Shown one piece after another: positions 17,550 to 26,211 of a stretch of 64,000 nucleotides of DNA. Position 1 is the first letter of the stretch. Every line of letters starts with the position of its first letter. The stretch is from Anaerorudis cellulosivorans. Its GTDB lineage: Bacteria; Bacteroidota; Bacteroidia; Bacteroidales; Dysgonomonadaceae. The notes under the pieces are model-generated. The model saw only the letters and a list, made by a program, of their open reading frames with translations, did no database searches and was not told where the DNA came from. The stretch is taken from contig NZ_JAPCWE010000003.1 of assembly GCF_025943985.1 (NCBI RefSeq), positions 154,955 through 218,954 on the forward strand, read 5' to 3'. The position numbers and the translations under genes were made by a program.

Positions 17550-20198
17550 TTAAATGCCATAAATGGTTTGTCTTTGTTTAAACGCATTTTTGCCACCTTC
17601 TAAAATATCACAACACATTTCCCTTGTTTCTTTTCTATCAATTGACCCCGCACTCATCACGTGGGACTTTATGCTTGTGCTTTTTAATGGGATTATTAGT
17701 TCGGCATCTCCTAATACAGCAATGTTTGGATTATGAGTAACAATTATCACTTGCCTGGCTTCTTTAATTTTTCGCAAATTCATTACGATTGTTTTGAAAA
17801 TGAACTCGCTATCTAAGTTATCTTCAGGCTGGTCGATAATTAGAGGTTTATCACTTTTTGATAACAGCAAAATACCCAGCAATATAGACTGCTGTTGTCC
17901 CAATGATAATTGTGAGATTGATTTTGTTTGCCTTTGTTGAGTCCCATGTTCATCTGCATACATTTTAGTCACAGTTATACTCGGTCTATCTTCAAACTCA
18001 AGAGCTTCAAATTCTTCATAGACATAATCTTTCATCACTTTTTCAATTATGCTGCATATTTCCAGATCGGAAAGAAGTCGATTGCCATTGGTATCAGTAA
18101 TTAATTTTAATCTTGCTTCATCATTTCTTTTGCATATACCAACAAACTCTAAAGGGGATAAGTTGAGCGAAATGATGAATGCTCTGGGAACCTGAGAGGT
18201 TCTCCAGTCCATAACATTTTTTAGTAGTTTTTCAAATTCATCTGAATATTTCCCCTCTGAATATTTAACGGTGATAAACAGACCGTCAATCGTATTTTTA
18301 AGATTATCATTTATTGTATTTGCGAACTCTCGTCTATGATAATATATTTTATTTTTAACATCGGTTCTTTCTGTTATTAGTGATTTGCGAGCAGCCTCCA
18401 ATTCTTTCAATAACTTCTGGCTATTTTCTAATTTCTGAACCCTTGTTGTTAAGTCTATGATGTCTTTTGAAATTTGATTTATCTTGCCTAAGTCAAATGG
18501 AATCCCTTGTGCTTCAAGAGCAGATTTCTTCTTGTCAATTTCGTCCTGTATTGTTTTTTCTTCCTTTTGCCAATTAGCAAGTTCAATTTTCAGTTCTTCT
18601 ATTTTCTGATTTAGAGAAATATTCAATTCTCCTGACTTTTCTGAGACTATCTTCGAGAAATCCGAAACAATTTCTTTTACCTTTTTGAAGTAATTCTTCC
18701 CTACAACGATTTCGTCGTCAGATAATTTTTCAAAATTTTTAAATGTAGTGTCATCTTTGAATATCTCTCGATACGTTTTAATAAGGGCGTTCAAGTCATC
18801 AACTAAACCTTTTCGTAATTGCCTTTCTCGTATTAATGCTGTTTGGTATTTTACCAGTTCCCCAGCTTTCTCTTTTTCAAGATTTGCTAATTTTTTTTGT
18901 TCGTTTAATAATGCCTTTTTTGTGTCAGGAAGACTTAGTAATTCAAGTCTCAATTTTCTTGCTTCACTTTGATTTTCACGTAAATTTACGACGATTTCAT
19001 CATCTTGGCTCTTTAGTGAGTCTAAATCCAAGAATGAATCTAAAAAATTAACCAAAATAATAGGATTAGCATCACTATGTTGTAATGTTTCGGCGGTATC
19101 ACCTTGTCCATAACTTTCAACATCAATTTTTGAAATGCCATTAATCGGATCTGTTACATTTAGATTCTCCGCAGACTTTTCTCGTTTGAACTCTAACACC
19201 TGTCCCGCTTCATCTTCATACGTCAAAGAAATATCTTGCGGCCACACGTCAGAGTCTACTACTCTTGCATTTGATTTGTTTCCAGAACATTCTCTAATAG
19301 CCTCTAATAGTGTAGATTTTCCAGCACCTCTACCTCCAATAATACAGGTTAAGTTCGAACTTAGGTCTATTCTCACTTTGTCCAATAACCCACCTTCTAT
19401 ACTAATAGATTTGATAACAGGTCTTTGTTCTGGGATAAAATCTTCAAGCCTAATTCTTGACTCATTACTAATAAGTGCAATTTTGAAAGAATGAAAGTTT
19501 AGTTCATCTATTTTTATTCTTGTCAATTTCTTTCCTCCCTCGGCGTTAATACCAAGTCTATTAAGGTCATGTGCGTCAGATGATAGTAATTTGGCAAGAT
19601 TATATGATTCGTTATAATCGCAGGCTTCCCTATGTAATCCAATAAGTCTTTTCCTTGAATCATCATCCGAATCAGTATATAGGTCAATATTCTCTTTTGT
19701 ACATATTTCTAATCCCAATAAATTCTTATGTTTGAAAATTTCCTCCATCGGAGGGCCAAATCGTCCAATTGTTTTTTCAAAACCTGATTCGAGTTCTATA
19801 TGGGCAAGAACACCTATACCATTATGCTGTTGAGCAAAATCAAGACACTGCACAATGCCATTTTGGCAAGTTTTCTTATCTTGATTTATCGTTAGTTTTC
19901 CATGAAAGTTTCTTAAATCATTGAATGTGGGAAAATAAAGCAATAAGTGCCCTTGTGTTGTGCTAACTTCTATTCCAGGAATAACAAATATGTTTTTCCC
20001 CTCTGCATAAGTTATTGCAGTATTCGAGTTAAATATCTCATTATGATCAGTTATACTTATTATCCCTAATCCTTTTTCTATTGCTGTATCCACAATTGCT
20101 TGTGGGGTCATATTTGTATCGGTCACATCATAAGACCCAAATTCACCATAAGAGTGAATATGTAAATCTGCTCGTAAAAATTTAGCTCCTGTTGACAT
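17550..20198 (-). CDS. PHP-domain AAA/SMC-like ATPase (TrlF type), putative defence protein
   Basis: I start this 882-residue protein at the ATG at 20198 (MSTGAKFLRADLHIHSYGEF), directly below the promoter; the frame opens 25 codons earlier. Residues 1-230 are a PHP phosphoesterase/nuclease domain with all metal ligands: HxH (13, 15), DH (51-52), E77, H84, H133 and DxH (208, 210). An ATPase follows: Walker A GGRGAGKST (288-296), a long coiled coil, the ABC signature LSLGQQQS, Walker B IIDQPEDNLD and H-loop VTHNP. This is the SMC/RecN-type layout seen in several nucleic-acid-cleaving defence proteins; NCBI names it TrlF. Position among defence genes supports an anti-phage role, which is inference. 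Confidence 0.85.
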   Translation of the reverse strand: MSTGAKFLRADLHIHSYGEFGSYDVTDTNMTPQAIVDTAIEKGLGIISITDHNEIFNSNTAITYAEGKNIFVIPGIEVSTTQGHLLLYFPTFNDLRNFHGKLTINQDKKTCQNGIVQCLDFAQQHNGIGVLAHIELESGFEKTIGRFGPPMEEIFKHKNLLGLEICTKENIDLYTDSDDDSRKRLIGLHREACDYNESYNLAKLLSSDAHDLNRLGINAEGGKKLTRIKIDELNFHSFKIALISNESRIRLEDFIPEQRPVIKSISIEGGLLDKVRIDLSSNLTCIIGGRGAGKSTLLEAIRECSGNKSNARVVDSDVWPQDISLTYEDEAGQVLEFKREKSAENLNVTDPINGISKIDVESYGQGDTAETLQHSDANPIILVNFLDSFLDLDSLKSQDDEIVVNLRENQSEARKLRLELLSLPDTKKALLNEQKKLANLEKEKAGELVKYQTALIRERQLRKGLVDDLNALIKTYREIFKDDTTFKNFEKLSDDEIVVGKNYFKKVKEIVSDFSKIVSEKSGELNISLNQKIEELKIELANWQKEEKTIQDEIDKKKSALEAQGIPFDLGKINQISKDIIDLTTRVQKLENSQKLLKELEAARKSLITERTDVKNKIYYHRREFANTINDNLKNTIDGLFITVKYSEGKYSDEFEKLLKNVMDWRTSQVPRAFIISLNLSPLEFVGICKRNDEARLKLITDTNGNRLLSDLEICSIIEKVMKDYVYEEFEALEFEDRPSITVTKMYADEHGTQQRQTKSISQLSLGQQQSILLGILLLSKSDKPLIIDQPEDNLDSEFIFKTIVMNLRKIKEARQVIIVTHNPNIAVLGDAELIIPLKSTSIKSHVMSAGSIDRKETREMCCDILEGGKNAFKQRQTIYGI

Positions 20199-20219
20199 AT
20201 TGATATATTTTTCTGCTTG

Positions 20220-20251
20220 CAAAAATACCCATAAAAAAACACCTGACAAAA
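20220..20251 (-). promoter_or_regulatory. Perfect promoter of the TrlF-type gene
   Basis: On the minus strand TTTTG (20247-20251), exactly 19 bp, then TATTTTTG (20220-20227) match the Bacteroidota consensus fully. The transcript would start near 20213, about 15 nt before the ATG. The promoter lies inside a repeat shared with 23842-23913. Confidence 0.75.
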
Positions 20252-20296
20252 TTGCTTGACAGATGTTTTTCAATAAGTTATCAGACTATGCTTATT
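20225..20296 (-). repeat. Promoter-region repeat, copy 1 (with 23842-23913)
   Basis: Bases 20225-20280 match 23842-23897 at 50 of 56 positions without gaps, and the match continues more weakly to 20296 (60 of 72 overall). It holds the -33/-7 promoter and a CACCTG...CAGATG stem arm pair between a run of A and a run of T. Copy 1 begins in the gap after the 152-residue gene and heads the TrlF gene. Confidence 0.85.
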
Positions 20297-20301
20297 CAGC
20301 T

Positions 20302-20721
20302 CTATTTCTTTCCGGAAGCCAGTGTTTTCTCCAATCCGTCCCAAATATTCCCAGCTATATCCTGTGCTGTGGTCGGTTTTTCTAATTTTATATTTTCATC
20401 CCCGCCATATGTGTTTATATGTGTTCTGGTGCTGTCCGTTGTGGAAAAGACATAGAGTTCGCCACATTGCAATAAGACTTCAAAACGAACCTTAAAAGGC
20501 GATATGGAAGTAATATGCTCAAAAAGTATAACCGTCGTTTCCGTATCATTCGACAATTCGGATTCAGGTACTCCGGCAGAAGCATAAACGCATGGAAATT
20601 CAAAGCGATCATCTTTTACCTCAATGTTATGCAACTTAATGATAGGTTGCAACAAGTTTGCTACTTCCGAGCGGGTTAGCCCGCCACAACTCTTTTTTGA
20701 AACTTCTTCGGATGTACTCAT
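20302..20721 (-). CDS. 139-aa hypothetical protein upstream of the TrlF-type gene
   Basis: I start it at the internal ATG at 20721 (MSTSEEVSKKSCGGLTRSEV). Residues 15-40 are helical and the rest alternates beta strands (VRFEVLLQCGELYVFSTTDS). A C-terminal Lys-rich tail ends GLEKTLASGKK. I recognise no family and no catalytic motif. It ends 5 bp before repeat copy 1, which carries the separate TrlF promoter. It is probably its own unit with a long leader, and whether it works with TrlF is unknown. Confidence 0.6.
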   Translation of the reverse strand: MSTSEEVSKKSCGGLTRSEVANLLQPIIKLHNIEVKDDRFEFPCVYASAGVPESELSNDTETTVILFEHITSISPFKVRFEVLLQCGELYVFSTTDSTRTHINTYGGDENIKLEKPTTAQDIAGNIWDGLEKTLASGKK

Positions 20722-21128
20722 GTTCGTAATCTTAAAATCATTAAACGAAAACAGGCGCAAGAATTACAAACACATCGGCTTTAGAGGCACAGCCAAGCGC
20801 CCGCCCACTGATAGTTCATAACCTTACGCCCTTTCGATATATGATTTTACACATATACACAATCAGGCAGAAAGAGAAACTATCATATTCGGGTGGACTT
20901 CTGTAAATTGGCTGTTTTCTAAAGCCCCTTATATGTTGTTCTTTCCTACACTCCAGACACAGGAGTTATATTGTCATATTGTCCCATGCCATACTACAAA
21001 GATACATCTTTTTCCTAAATATATCATATTCCGGTCTTTGTATCTCATCCGGTCTGGGTATTTATAGCCCCCTTAAAATCAAAAGATTTGCTGACAAAAA
21101 ATACTTATCCAGACGGATTACAGATTAT
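20722..21128 (-). other. Gene-free leader of the 139-aa protein
   Basis: About 400 bp without a gene. A -7 type box TATCTTTG (20997-21004, minus strand) would give a leader of about 270 nt. Inside it TGATAGTT (20809-20816) pairs with AACTATCA (20878-20885). No known riboswitch or leader peptide was recognised. Confidence 0.35.
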
Positions 21129-21168
21129 AGAAAGAGCGACAGGCGAAAAATTGCCTGTCGCTCTTTCT
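21129..21168 (-). terminator. Strong terminator after the GHKL-nuclease gene
   Basis: A perfect 16-bp stem (AGAAAGAGCGACAGGC at 21129-21144, its complement at 21153-21168) with an 8-nt T/A loop lies 44 bp downstream of the stop of the minus-strand GHKL gene. It lacks a long T-run but is the most stable hairpin in the region. Confidence 0.6.
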
Positions 21169-21212
21169 GTGATAAGCTAAACGAACGGGATAGAATAAAT
21201 AAATATTTATTA

Positions 21213-23150
21213 TTACTCGGCAATGAAGTTCAATTGCTGTTGTCCATGTTGCCGATACAAATCCATTCCCGGCATATCATCATATCTATCACTTAATTTT
21301 TTCCTAAGACCAAACAGTCTTTTTTCAGCGGTATCCACTAATTGGCTGAAAGTAGTTATACGGATTTTGCCAAGTTCTACGTTATTGTCATTCTTGACGG
21401 TCGAAATAGGTTGAACTTTTTCTTGAAAAGATTCTCCGACAACAAATGCTTCAATGTATGGGGTTCCTATTAATTGCCCACAGTTCATAAAATCCTCTAC
21501 ATATCCTTGCGCTTGATTCCTTTCTTCTCTTGATAACTTAAACCCACCTCGTTTGAGCTCAATAACAAGTATTTTATTGACTGTCGCTAAATTAGACTCT
21601 TTGTCAAAGGTTTCTATCCCGGTTATTGAAGCGGTAGAATCGTTCAACAGAACAATGTCAGGGCGTTTTTTGTGGTTTCTAAAAACCTCTTTGCTTATTT
21701 TCTTTTTAAATACAACTTCAACTGCTGTTTGTAATTGTCTGTTAGATGAATATTCCGCAGATTCATATTCCGGCCCGAATAACCACCTTGCTCCGGTAAC
21801 TAAAGGATGCAATACATGTAACTCATCAACATCTTTATCTTTGGATAGTTTGCGTATAGCTTCAATTACTGTGATTCTCCTATCTATTTCATCCAATACA
21901 CTTAAAGCATCTCTTACAGACCATTTTTCAAGCAATGTATTCAACCCAACAATATCATCTTCCGATAGAGTGGAAAGTTTGAGTAACAACTCTTGCCCAG
22001 ACCTCGTTTTTTCAAGATTGATAATTGTTTCTACAGCTAAAGAAATAGATTCCGGTTTTGCTGTTGGGTGTGCTATTGTCATGCTTTCAATCGCTTCGTT
22101 GATTTCATATTTAGCCAAAGGTGTTAATTGAGAAAATTCTGAACGAAAATCGCTTTTAATTTGCTCTTTAGTTTCTTCTATTGTCTCTTTTGCAATCTCA
22201 GAAAACATCTTGTTTACATAAGAAATAACTTCTTTGTAAACCTTATCCATCATCTCAACTCTTTTAAACCCAGTCCAATCCTCAAAAATATAATCGGCTA
22301 AATCATCCGTTTGGATAACCACAGTATAGCGTTTGGCGAATTTTGTTCTTCCATCAATAACAACTTCATTTCCTAAAATCCAGGAAGGTTCTCCTACAAG
22401 TCTATTACTCTGCCAGAACGCAATGCCTTGATAAATTGTTGACCTTGCGGATTTTTGTGAATCTATAAAATGGGCGACCAACGTTATATTATCTATTTTC
22501 AGTTCTGTCGTATCTATTAGTCCTGAATGTTGCTCCAGTTGGACGGTTTGCTTGTTTATTGATACTTTGAATTTAGGGTCGTGCAAAAATCTTGCAGAAA
22601 TAATCTCTAAAATTTTATCTGGTTTGGGTAGATTTTTAGTAACAATTACCTCTAATCTTGTCCCGTAAGTGGTGGATTTATCATACGAGGCCTCTTTAAT
22701 AACGAAAGGCTGATTCTCATCTTGCGTGGTAATAACAAAAGTTGATTTATTTCCGCCTGAGTTAGTAATTACAGTATATTCTTTATCAAAACAAAGTAAC
22801 CCATGACGACCAACTCCGTTTCTACCATAGGCCAACCTTTTACCCTCAACATTTGGAGGAAACAGAACATTTTTACCTTGATGCTTTATTCGATTATACC
22901 CAAGTTTCATCCATCGTTGTTCAAACTGCTCTTTAGTCAATCCGGTTCCGTTGTCTTCAACCGTCAATTTTTGGTCATAATCTTCAGGGATAAATATATC
23001 AACCATTGTTGCTCCTGCATCCCATGCATTGGCAACGAGTTCTGTTAATGCAATCTCAGGGAAATGAACTAAAGCGCCTAAAGTCCTTATCAGATAATCT
23101 TCTTCAAACAAGGAACCTTGTAGATATGATTTTGAATTTGCTTGAGACAT
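21213..23150 (-). CDS. GHKL ATPase with C-terminal PD-(D/E)XK nuclease domain (first of two)
   Basis: The 645-residue protein starts at the ATG at 23150 (MSQANSKSYLQG), after the stop of the preceding gene; the frame opens 18 codons earlier. Residues 1-330 are a Hsp90/MutL/histidine-kinase-type ATPase: N-box ELVANAWDAG (37-46), G1 VEDNGTG (64-70), and G2 GRNGVGRHG (109-117). Residues about 330-490 are helical. The C-terminal 150 residues hold a nuclease-like core: RPDIVLL (D498), VIELKRGG (E531, K533) and a Gln-containing helix RNQAQGYVED. The architecture resembles ATP-gated restriction or defence nucleases. It is translated 10 bp after the integrase-fold gene, so the two form one operon. 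Confidence 0.82.
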   Translation of the reverse strand: MSQANSKSYLQGSLFEEDYLIRTLGALVHFPEIALTELVANAWDAGATMVDIFIPEDYDQKLTVEDNGTGLTKEQFEQRWMKLGYNRIKHQGKNVLFPPNVEGKRLAYGRNGVGRHGLLCFDKEYTVITNSGGNKSTFVITTQDENQPFVIKEASYDKSTTYGTRLEVIVTKNLPKPDKILEIISARFLHDPKFKVSINKQTVQLEQHSGLIDTTELKIDNITLVAHFIDSQKSARSTIYQGIAFWQSNRLVGEPSWILGNEVVIDGRTKFAKRYTVVIQTDDLADYIFEDWTGFKRVEMMDKVYKEVISYVNKMFSEIAKETIEETKEQIKSDFRSEFSQLTPLAKYEINEAIESMTIAHPTAKPESISLAVETIINLEKTRSGQELLLKLSTLSEDDIVGLNTLLEKWSVRDALSVLDEIDRRITVIEAIRKLSKDKDVDELHVLHPLVTGARWLFGPEYESAEYSSNRQLQTAVEVVFKKKISKEVFRNHKKRPDIVLLNDSTASITGIETFDKESNLATVNKILVIELKRGGFKLSREERNQAQGYVEDFMNCGQLIGTPYIEAFVVGESFQEKVQPISTVKNDNNVELGKIRITTFSQLVDTAEKRLFGLRKKLSDRYDDMPGMDLYRQHGQQQLNFIAE

Positions 23151-23160
23151 AATTTTGTTG

Positions 23161-23811
23161 CTATTTTTGTGATTCAAAGAGTCTTTCAAACTCAGCTTGG
23201 TCATTTACCAACTTTCCTTTAGGCTGATTATTAACCCATTTCAATAGATTAGGTTCGGACTTGCCGCTATTTCGGAGATTTAAGTCCCGGCAAATTATTT
23301 CGACATTAGCTTGGAAGCCACTAATGTTTTTGTAGTTCTCATAATATGAATAATATGCGATATTGTTCTCCCAATCTTTTAAGGAACGAATGCCTGTTGC
23401 AAATCCATTTGTAGCTAATTCGATATTGACACCTGCATTTGGTTCCAAATTATAAATCATAGGAAAGCGTTCTACCACATGTCTTCCAAGAATCAGAGTT
23501 TTAGGGATACCACAAAACTCGAAATTTGTTTTTTCTCTCCATGCATTATAGAGAAAATCAACAATAGTTGGAACTTCATCTATTGGAAATATTTCAGCAT
23601 AGAAGCAACCACTGAAATGATCTCTAATTAAGAAATTGACAATATGTCTTTTTCCCGTTTTTTCGTAGTTTTTCCAGTTTACATCAAATTTTTTCGCCTG
23701 ATATTTAATATCTCCATTCTTTAAAATATGATAGTTTTGCAGGATGGAGAAGTTCAGTTGATGAACTTGATTTGGATAATCACTTATGTATCTGTTGTAC
23801 ATTCCTATCAT
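23161..23811 (-). CDS. Integrase-core-like protein without catalytic residues
   Basis: The 216-residue protein shows the layout of a DDE/retroviral integrase core: YPNQVHQLNFSILQNY aligns with the first strand (usual W..D.T), HIVNFLIRDHFSGCFYAEIF with the following strand (usual D..SR), PKTLILGRHV with the second catalytic strand, and IRSLKDWENNI with the helix before the last acid. The expected first Asp is Asn and the second acid is lost (LGRHV), so cleavage is unlikely. It opens the operon of the GHKL-nuclease under a perfect promoter. A DNA- or target-recognition role is inference; the alignment is by eye and remote. Confidence 0.55.
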   Translation of the reverse strand: MIGMYNRYISDYPNQVHQLNFSILQNYHILKNGDIKYQAKKFDVNWKNYEKTGKRHIVNFLIRDHFSGCFYAEIFPIDEVPTIVDFLYNAWREKTNFEFCGIPKTLILGRHVVERFPMIYNLEPNAGVNIELATNGFATGIRSLKDWENNIAYYSYYENYKNISGFQANVEIICRDLNLRNSGKSEPNLLKWVNNQPKGKLVNDQAEFERLFESQK

Positions 23812-23836
23812 TGACTATATATTAAAACTCAACACG

Positions 23837-23868
23837 CAAAGATACCCAGAAAAAAGCACCTGACAAAA
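23837..23868 (-). promoter_or_regulatory. Perfect promoter of the integrase-fold/GHKL-nuclease operon
   Basis: On the minus strand TTTTG (23864-23868), exactly 19 bp, then TATCTTTG (23837-23844). The start of transcription would be near 23830, about 19 nt before the ATG. It is part of repeat copy 2. Confidence 0.75.
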
Positions 23869-23913
23869 TCGCTTGACAGGTGTTTTTCAACAAGTTGCCT
23901 AAAGTTGCTTATT
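23842..23913 (-). repeat. Promoter-region repeat, copy 2 (with 20225-20296)
   Basis: This copy has perfect CACCTG (23857-23862) and CAGGTG (23877-23882) arms flanked by A and T runs, so it can also fold as a hairpin. It separates the end of the transfer operon from the defence operon. The first 56 bp match copy 1 at 50 positions. Confidence 0.85.
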
Positions 23914-23932
23914 TGCATTTGGAATTTGGCTA

Positions 23933-24568
23933 CTACTCATTAATAGCTTGCTTGAACCGAAATAAATTCTGTTTATTATTCAACATACCAAATAAGCAAC
24001 CACACCACCCAATTGGGTTCAGAAAGCGTTTACCTTTCCTAATTTCATAATGTAAGTGGCTACCTGTTGTTGCCCCAGTATTACCCACACAAGCTATTTG
24101 TTGGGTAATACTTACCGAATCACTTACGGTCACCATCGTTTTGCTTAAATGTGCATAGAATGACCGGAAACTACCTGCGTGTTCAATCTCTATATAATAT
24201 CCGTAACCTGAATTGTAGCCTTTGCTGGTTACAATACCGTTTCCGGTGGCATACACAGGAGTACCTTTAGTTTTTGGAATATCAATCCCTGTATGAAATT
24301 TCCTTATCCTATAAATGGGGTGATAACGCATCTCAAACCCCGATGAAATACGCTCTGGTTCTTTAATTGGGAAGATGACGGGATAGTCGCATAATTCGTC
24401 AATCGACATTTGCAAAGAATCTGCTATCCGGCAGAACTCATTTATAGAATAGACGGGTTTCATACATTTTTTTATTTCCGTTTTTCTGTTTAGAGAATCA
24501 AACGCTTGTCCCGATGCAGGTAAATACAGCAAAACGGCAAAGAACATTGTTAGGTATTTCATAGTCAA
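23933..24568 (-). CDS. M23-family (LytM) peptidoglycan peptidase
   Basis: The 211-residue protein has a signal peptide (MTMKYLTMFFAVLLYLPASG) and a C-terminal M23 zinc-endopeptidase domain. Its ligands are HTGID (about 92-96) and HLHYE near residue 170, with GNTGATTG just before. It would open a passage for the conjugation channel through peptidoglycan. It is the last gene of the transfer operon, replacing the lysozyme-like genes found at this place in some other elements. No regulatory N-terminal domain is seen, apart from a helical segment (FCRIADSLQMSIDELC) that resembles a short helix-turn-helix or LysM remnant. Confidence 0.88.
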   Translation of the reverse strand: MTMKYLTMFFAVLLYLPASGQAFDSLNRKTEIKKCMKPVYSINEFCRIADSLQMSIDELCDYPVIFPIKEPERISSGFEMRYHPIYRIRKFHTGIDIPKTKGTPVYATGNGIVTSKGYNSGYGYYIEIEHAGSFRSFYAHLSKTMVTVSDSVSITQQIACVGNTGATTGSHLHYEIRKGKRFLNPIGWCGCLFGMLNNKQNLFRFKQAINE

Positions 24569-24630
24569 TCTGTAATTTAAAGTAAGTACCCGAATTGCTC
24601 CGGGTACTTTACTTGTTCTATTTAGCCGGA

Positions 24631-25083
24631 CTATTCTTCCTCCGGTTCATCATCCCCTTTGGCGTTTTGCCAACTGAATGTTTTTTGAACCATCTGCCCG
24701 AATGAATCTTCGATATACACGTCAATAACCTGCTGATCCGTGCTTTGTGAGGTATAATAAAGCCGGAAAGTCGTCCTGTCCAATGGATACAGGTCATTCG
24801 GCAGAAATACCGTGCCGTCATCCAACCTTAATTCACCATTCCCGTCAGGTTGGAAATAGCGAATTTTGAACGTTGTTTCGCTGTAATTGCCTTCCCTGAC
24901 TATCTGACATCTTATTTCAACAGTTTCACCTTCGGTAATCCGTTTCTGAACGGGCATCGTTGCCAAATCGAAACTATACACCTGTTTTACGTCCAATTTA
25001 TCATCACAGGCGACTAATATTAATATAATAGCTGCCATCCATGCCGTGAGCGCAAGCGCCCTTTTGAATGTTGTCTTTTTCAT
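24631..25083 (-). CDS. traQ: Conjugal transfer protein TraQ (DUF3872)
   Basis: The 150-residue lipoprotein-like protein starts MKKTTFKRALALTAWMAAII and has a lipobox-like VAC at about residue 25. A beta-rich domain follows (FDLATMPVQKRITEGETVEI, then FKIRYFQPDGNGEL) and ends in an acidic tail. This matches TraQ of Bacteroides conjugative transposons. It is periplasmic or outer-membrane associated and part of the transfer apparatus; its exact task is not known. Confidence 0.87.
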   Translation of the reverse strand: MKKTTFKRALALTAWMAAIILILVACDDKLDVKQVYSFDLATMPVQKRITEGETVEIRCQIVREGNYSETTFKIRYFQPDGNGELRLDDGTVFLPNDLYPLDRTTFRLYYTSQSTDQQVIDVYIEDSFGQMVQKTFSWQNAKGDDEPEEE

Positions 25084-25095
25084 TTTTATTTCATT

Positions 25096-25554
25096 TTATA
25101 GTAATACAAATTTCCCTTTGAGGGGATTATTATACAGGATTTCTATGTTTTCCCTACCGTATGCCAGAAGCATAGAACCATTTCGTGGTTGTGTCCCCGG
25201 TGTTCCATCAGGTCGTAAAAACCGAATCCTGTCGTACAGAAATTTAGCTGCACCCGCATTATACAGTACCGTATCGTGAAACCATTTTGCTTCTATCTTT
25301 GCGAAAACGAGTGCCATACCGTTGTTATGCACTGCCATTTTCGCAAGAAATTTTACTATAAGAGGGTTAGAATACGGAGGGTTGAGCCATATACGACCTG
25401 CCCATGCTTGCTGCAAACCATTTTCTTTCTCTGTATAAAACCGTTCCGCCGAATGATTTAGATTAAGCGCCGTCAGAGAGGTCGCCGGATCTAAATCAAA
25501 ATCGCCGAGGGAACGAATTATTTCCGGTGGAGTGTACCACTCGTCTGTATTCAT
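25096..25554 (-). CDS. Phage-type DNA N-6-adenine methyltransferase
   Basis: The 152-residue protein is a Dam-like methylase (PF05869 type). It begins MNTDEWYTPPEII, then has LGDFDLDPATS as a cofactor-side motif and WLNPPYSNP as the catalytic NPPY. The length is typical of the compact phage family. It sits inside the tra operon between traO and traQ, 2 bp from traO, and probably methylates the element to protect it from restriction in a new host. The target site cannot be read from the sequence. Confidence 0.9.
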   Translation of the reverse strand: MNTDEWYTPPEIIRSLGDFDLDPATSLTALNLNHSAERFYTEKENGLQQAWAGRIWLNPPYSNPLIVKFLAKMAVHNNGMALVFAKIEAKWFHDTVLYNAGAAKFLYDRIRFLRPDGTPGTQPRNGSMLLAYGRENIEILYNNPLKGKFVLL

Positions 25555-25556
25555 GG

Positions 25557-26210
25557 TTAATTAATCATGAATTTCAGTCCGATACCAAACTGCGTGTGGA
25601 AGTGCCCGCTGGAAGTGTCCCAGAGGATGCGCTCACGCCCCGTCAGGAGTAGAATAACCCTATCCGTCAGGTAGGCTTCCACTTCCAACGTAATTGCTCC
25701 ACCATACAGGAAAGCGTCTTTATTTTGAATGGTAGAACCGTCATGGAGTAGTTTATCGCCCCAATTTACTGTTTCGTACCCAGCCAGTGCCGATGCACCG
25801 ATAGAGAAAAAGAAGGTCTTTGAACCATCGGAGAGAAACTTGTAATAATAACCGCCCTCTCCGGTAAACTGTGCCATAGGGATACGCCCGTCCTTATAAG
25901 GATAGTAGCGGTTCAGGTACTCCGCCCCGAATACCCATTTATTGGCATTCTTAGCGTATGTCGTCATGGCAATCCCGAAGTAGTACCCTAATTCGTTGCG
26001 ATTGTCCGATGAATGAAAACCATCCACCATACCACCCCGAAGTTCCAAACCACGCATCCCCTTCAGGGCGCGTTGGGCGTGTGCCTCGCCACCCATGACA
26101 AGACACAGCGCCGCTACGATAAAAAACACAGCCCTTTTGGATAAAATACTCACGTTCGGCAGAATACAAAACAAGTTTTGCTTCTGCTCTCTCTTACTTG
26201 CATTTTTCAT
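25557..26210 (-). CDS. traO: Conjugal transfer protein TraO
   Basis: The 217-residue protein has an N-terminal hydrophobic segment (AVFFIVAALCLVMGGEAHAQ) and a beta-barrel-like body (GLELRGGMVDGFHSSDNRNE to the C-terminal FHTQFGIGLKFMIN). It matches TraO of Bacteroides conjugative transposons, an outer-membrane component of the mating apparatus. The basic stretch before the signal peptide is long (about 28 residues), so the true start could be further in. It begins 1 bp downstream of traN. Confidence 0.87.
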   Translation of the reverse strand: MKNASKREQKQNLFCILPNVSILSKRAVFFIVAALCLVMGGEAHAQRALKGMRGLELRGGMVDGFHSSDNRNELGYYFGIAMTTYAKNANKWVFGAEYLNRYYPYKDGRIPMAQFTGEGGYYYKFLSDGSKTFFFSIGASALAGYETVNWGDKLLHDGSTIQNKDAFLYGGAITLEVEAYLTDRVILLLTGRERILWDTSSGHFHTQFGIGLKFMIN

Positions 26211-26211
26211 A

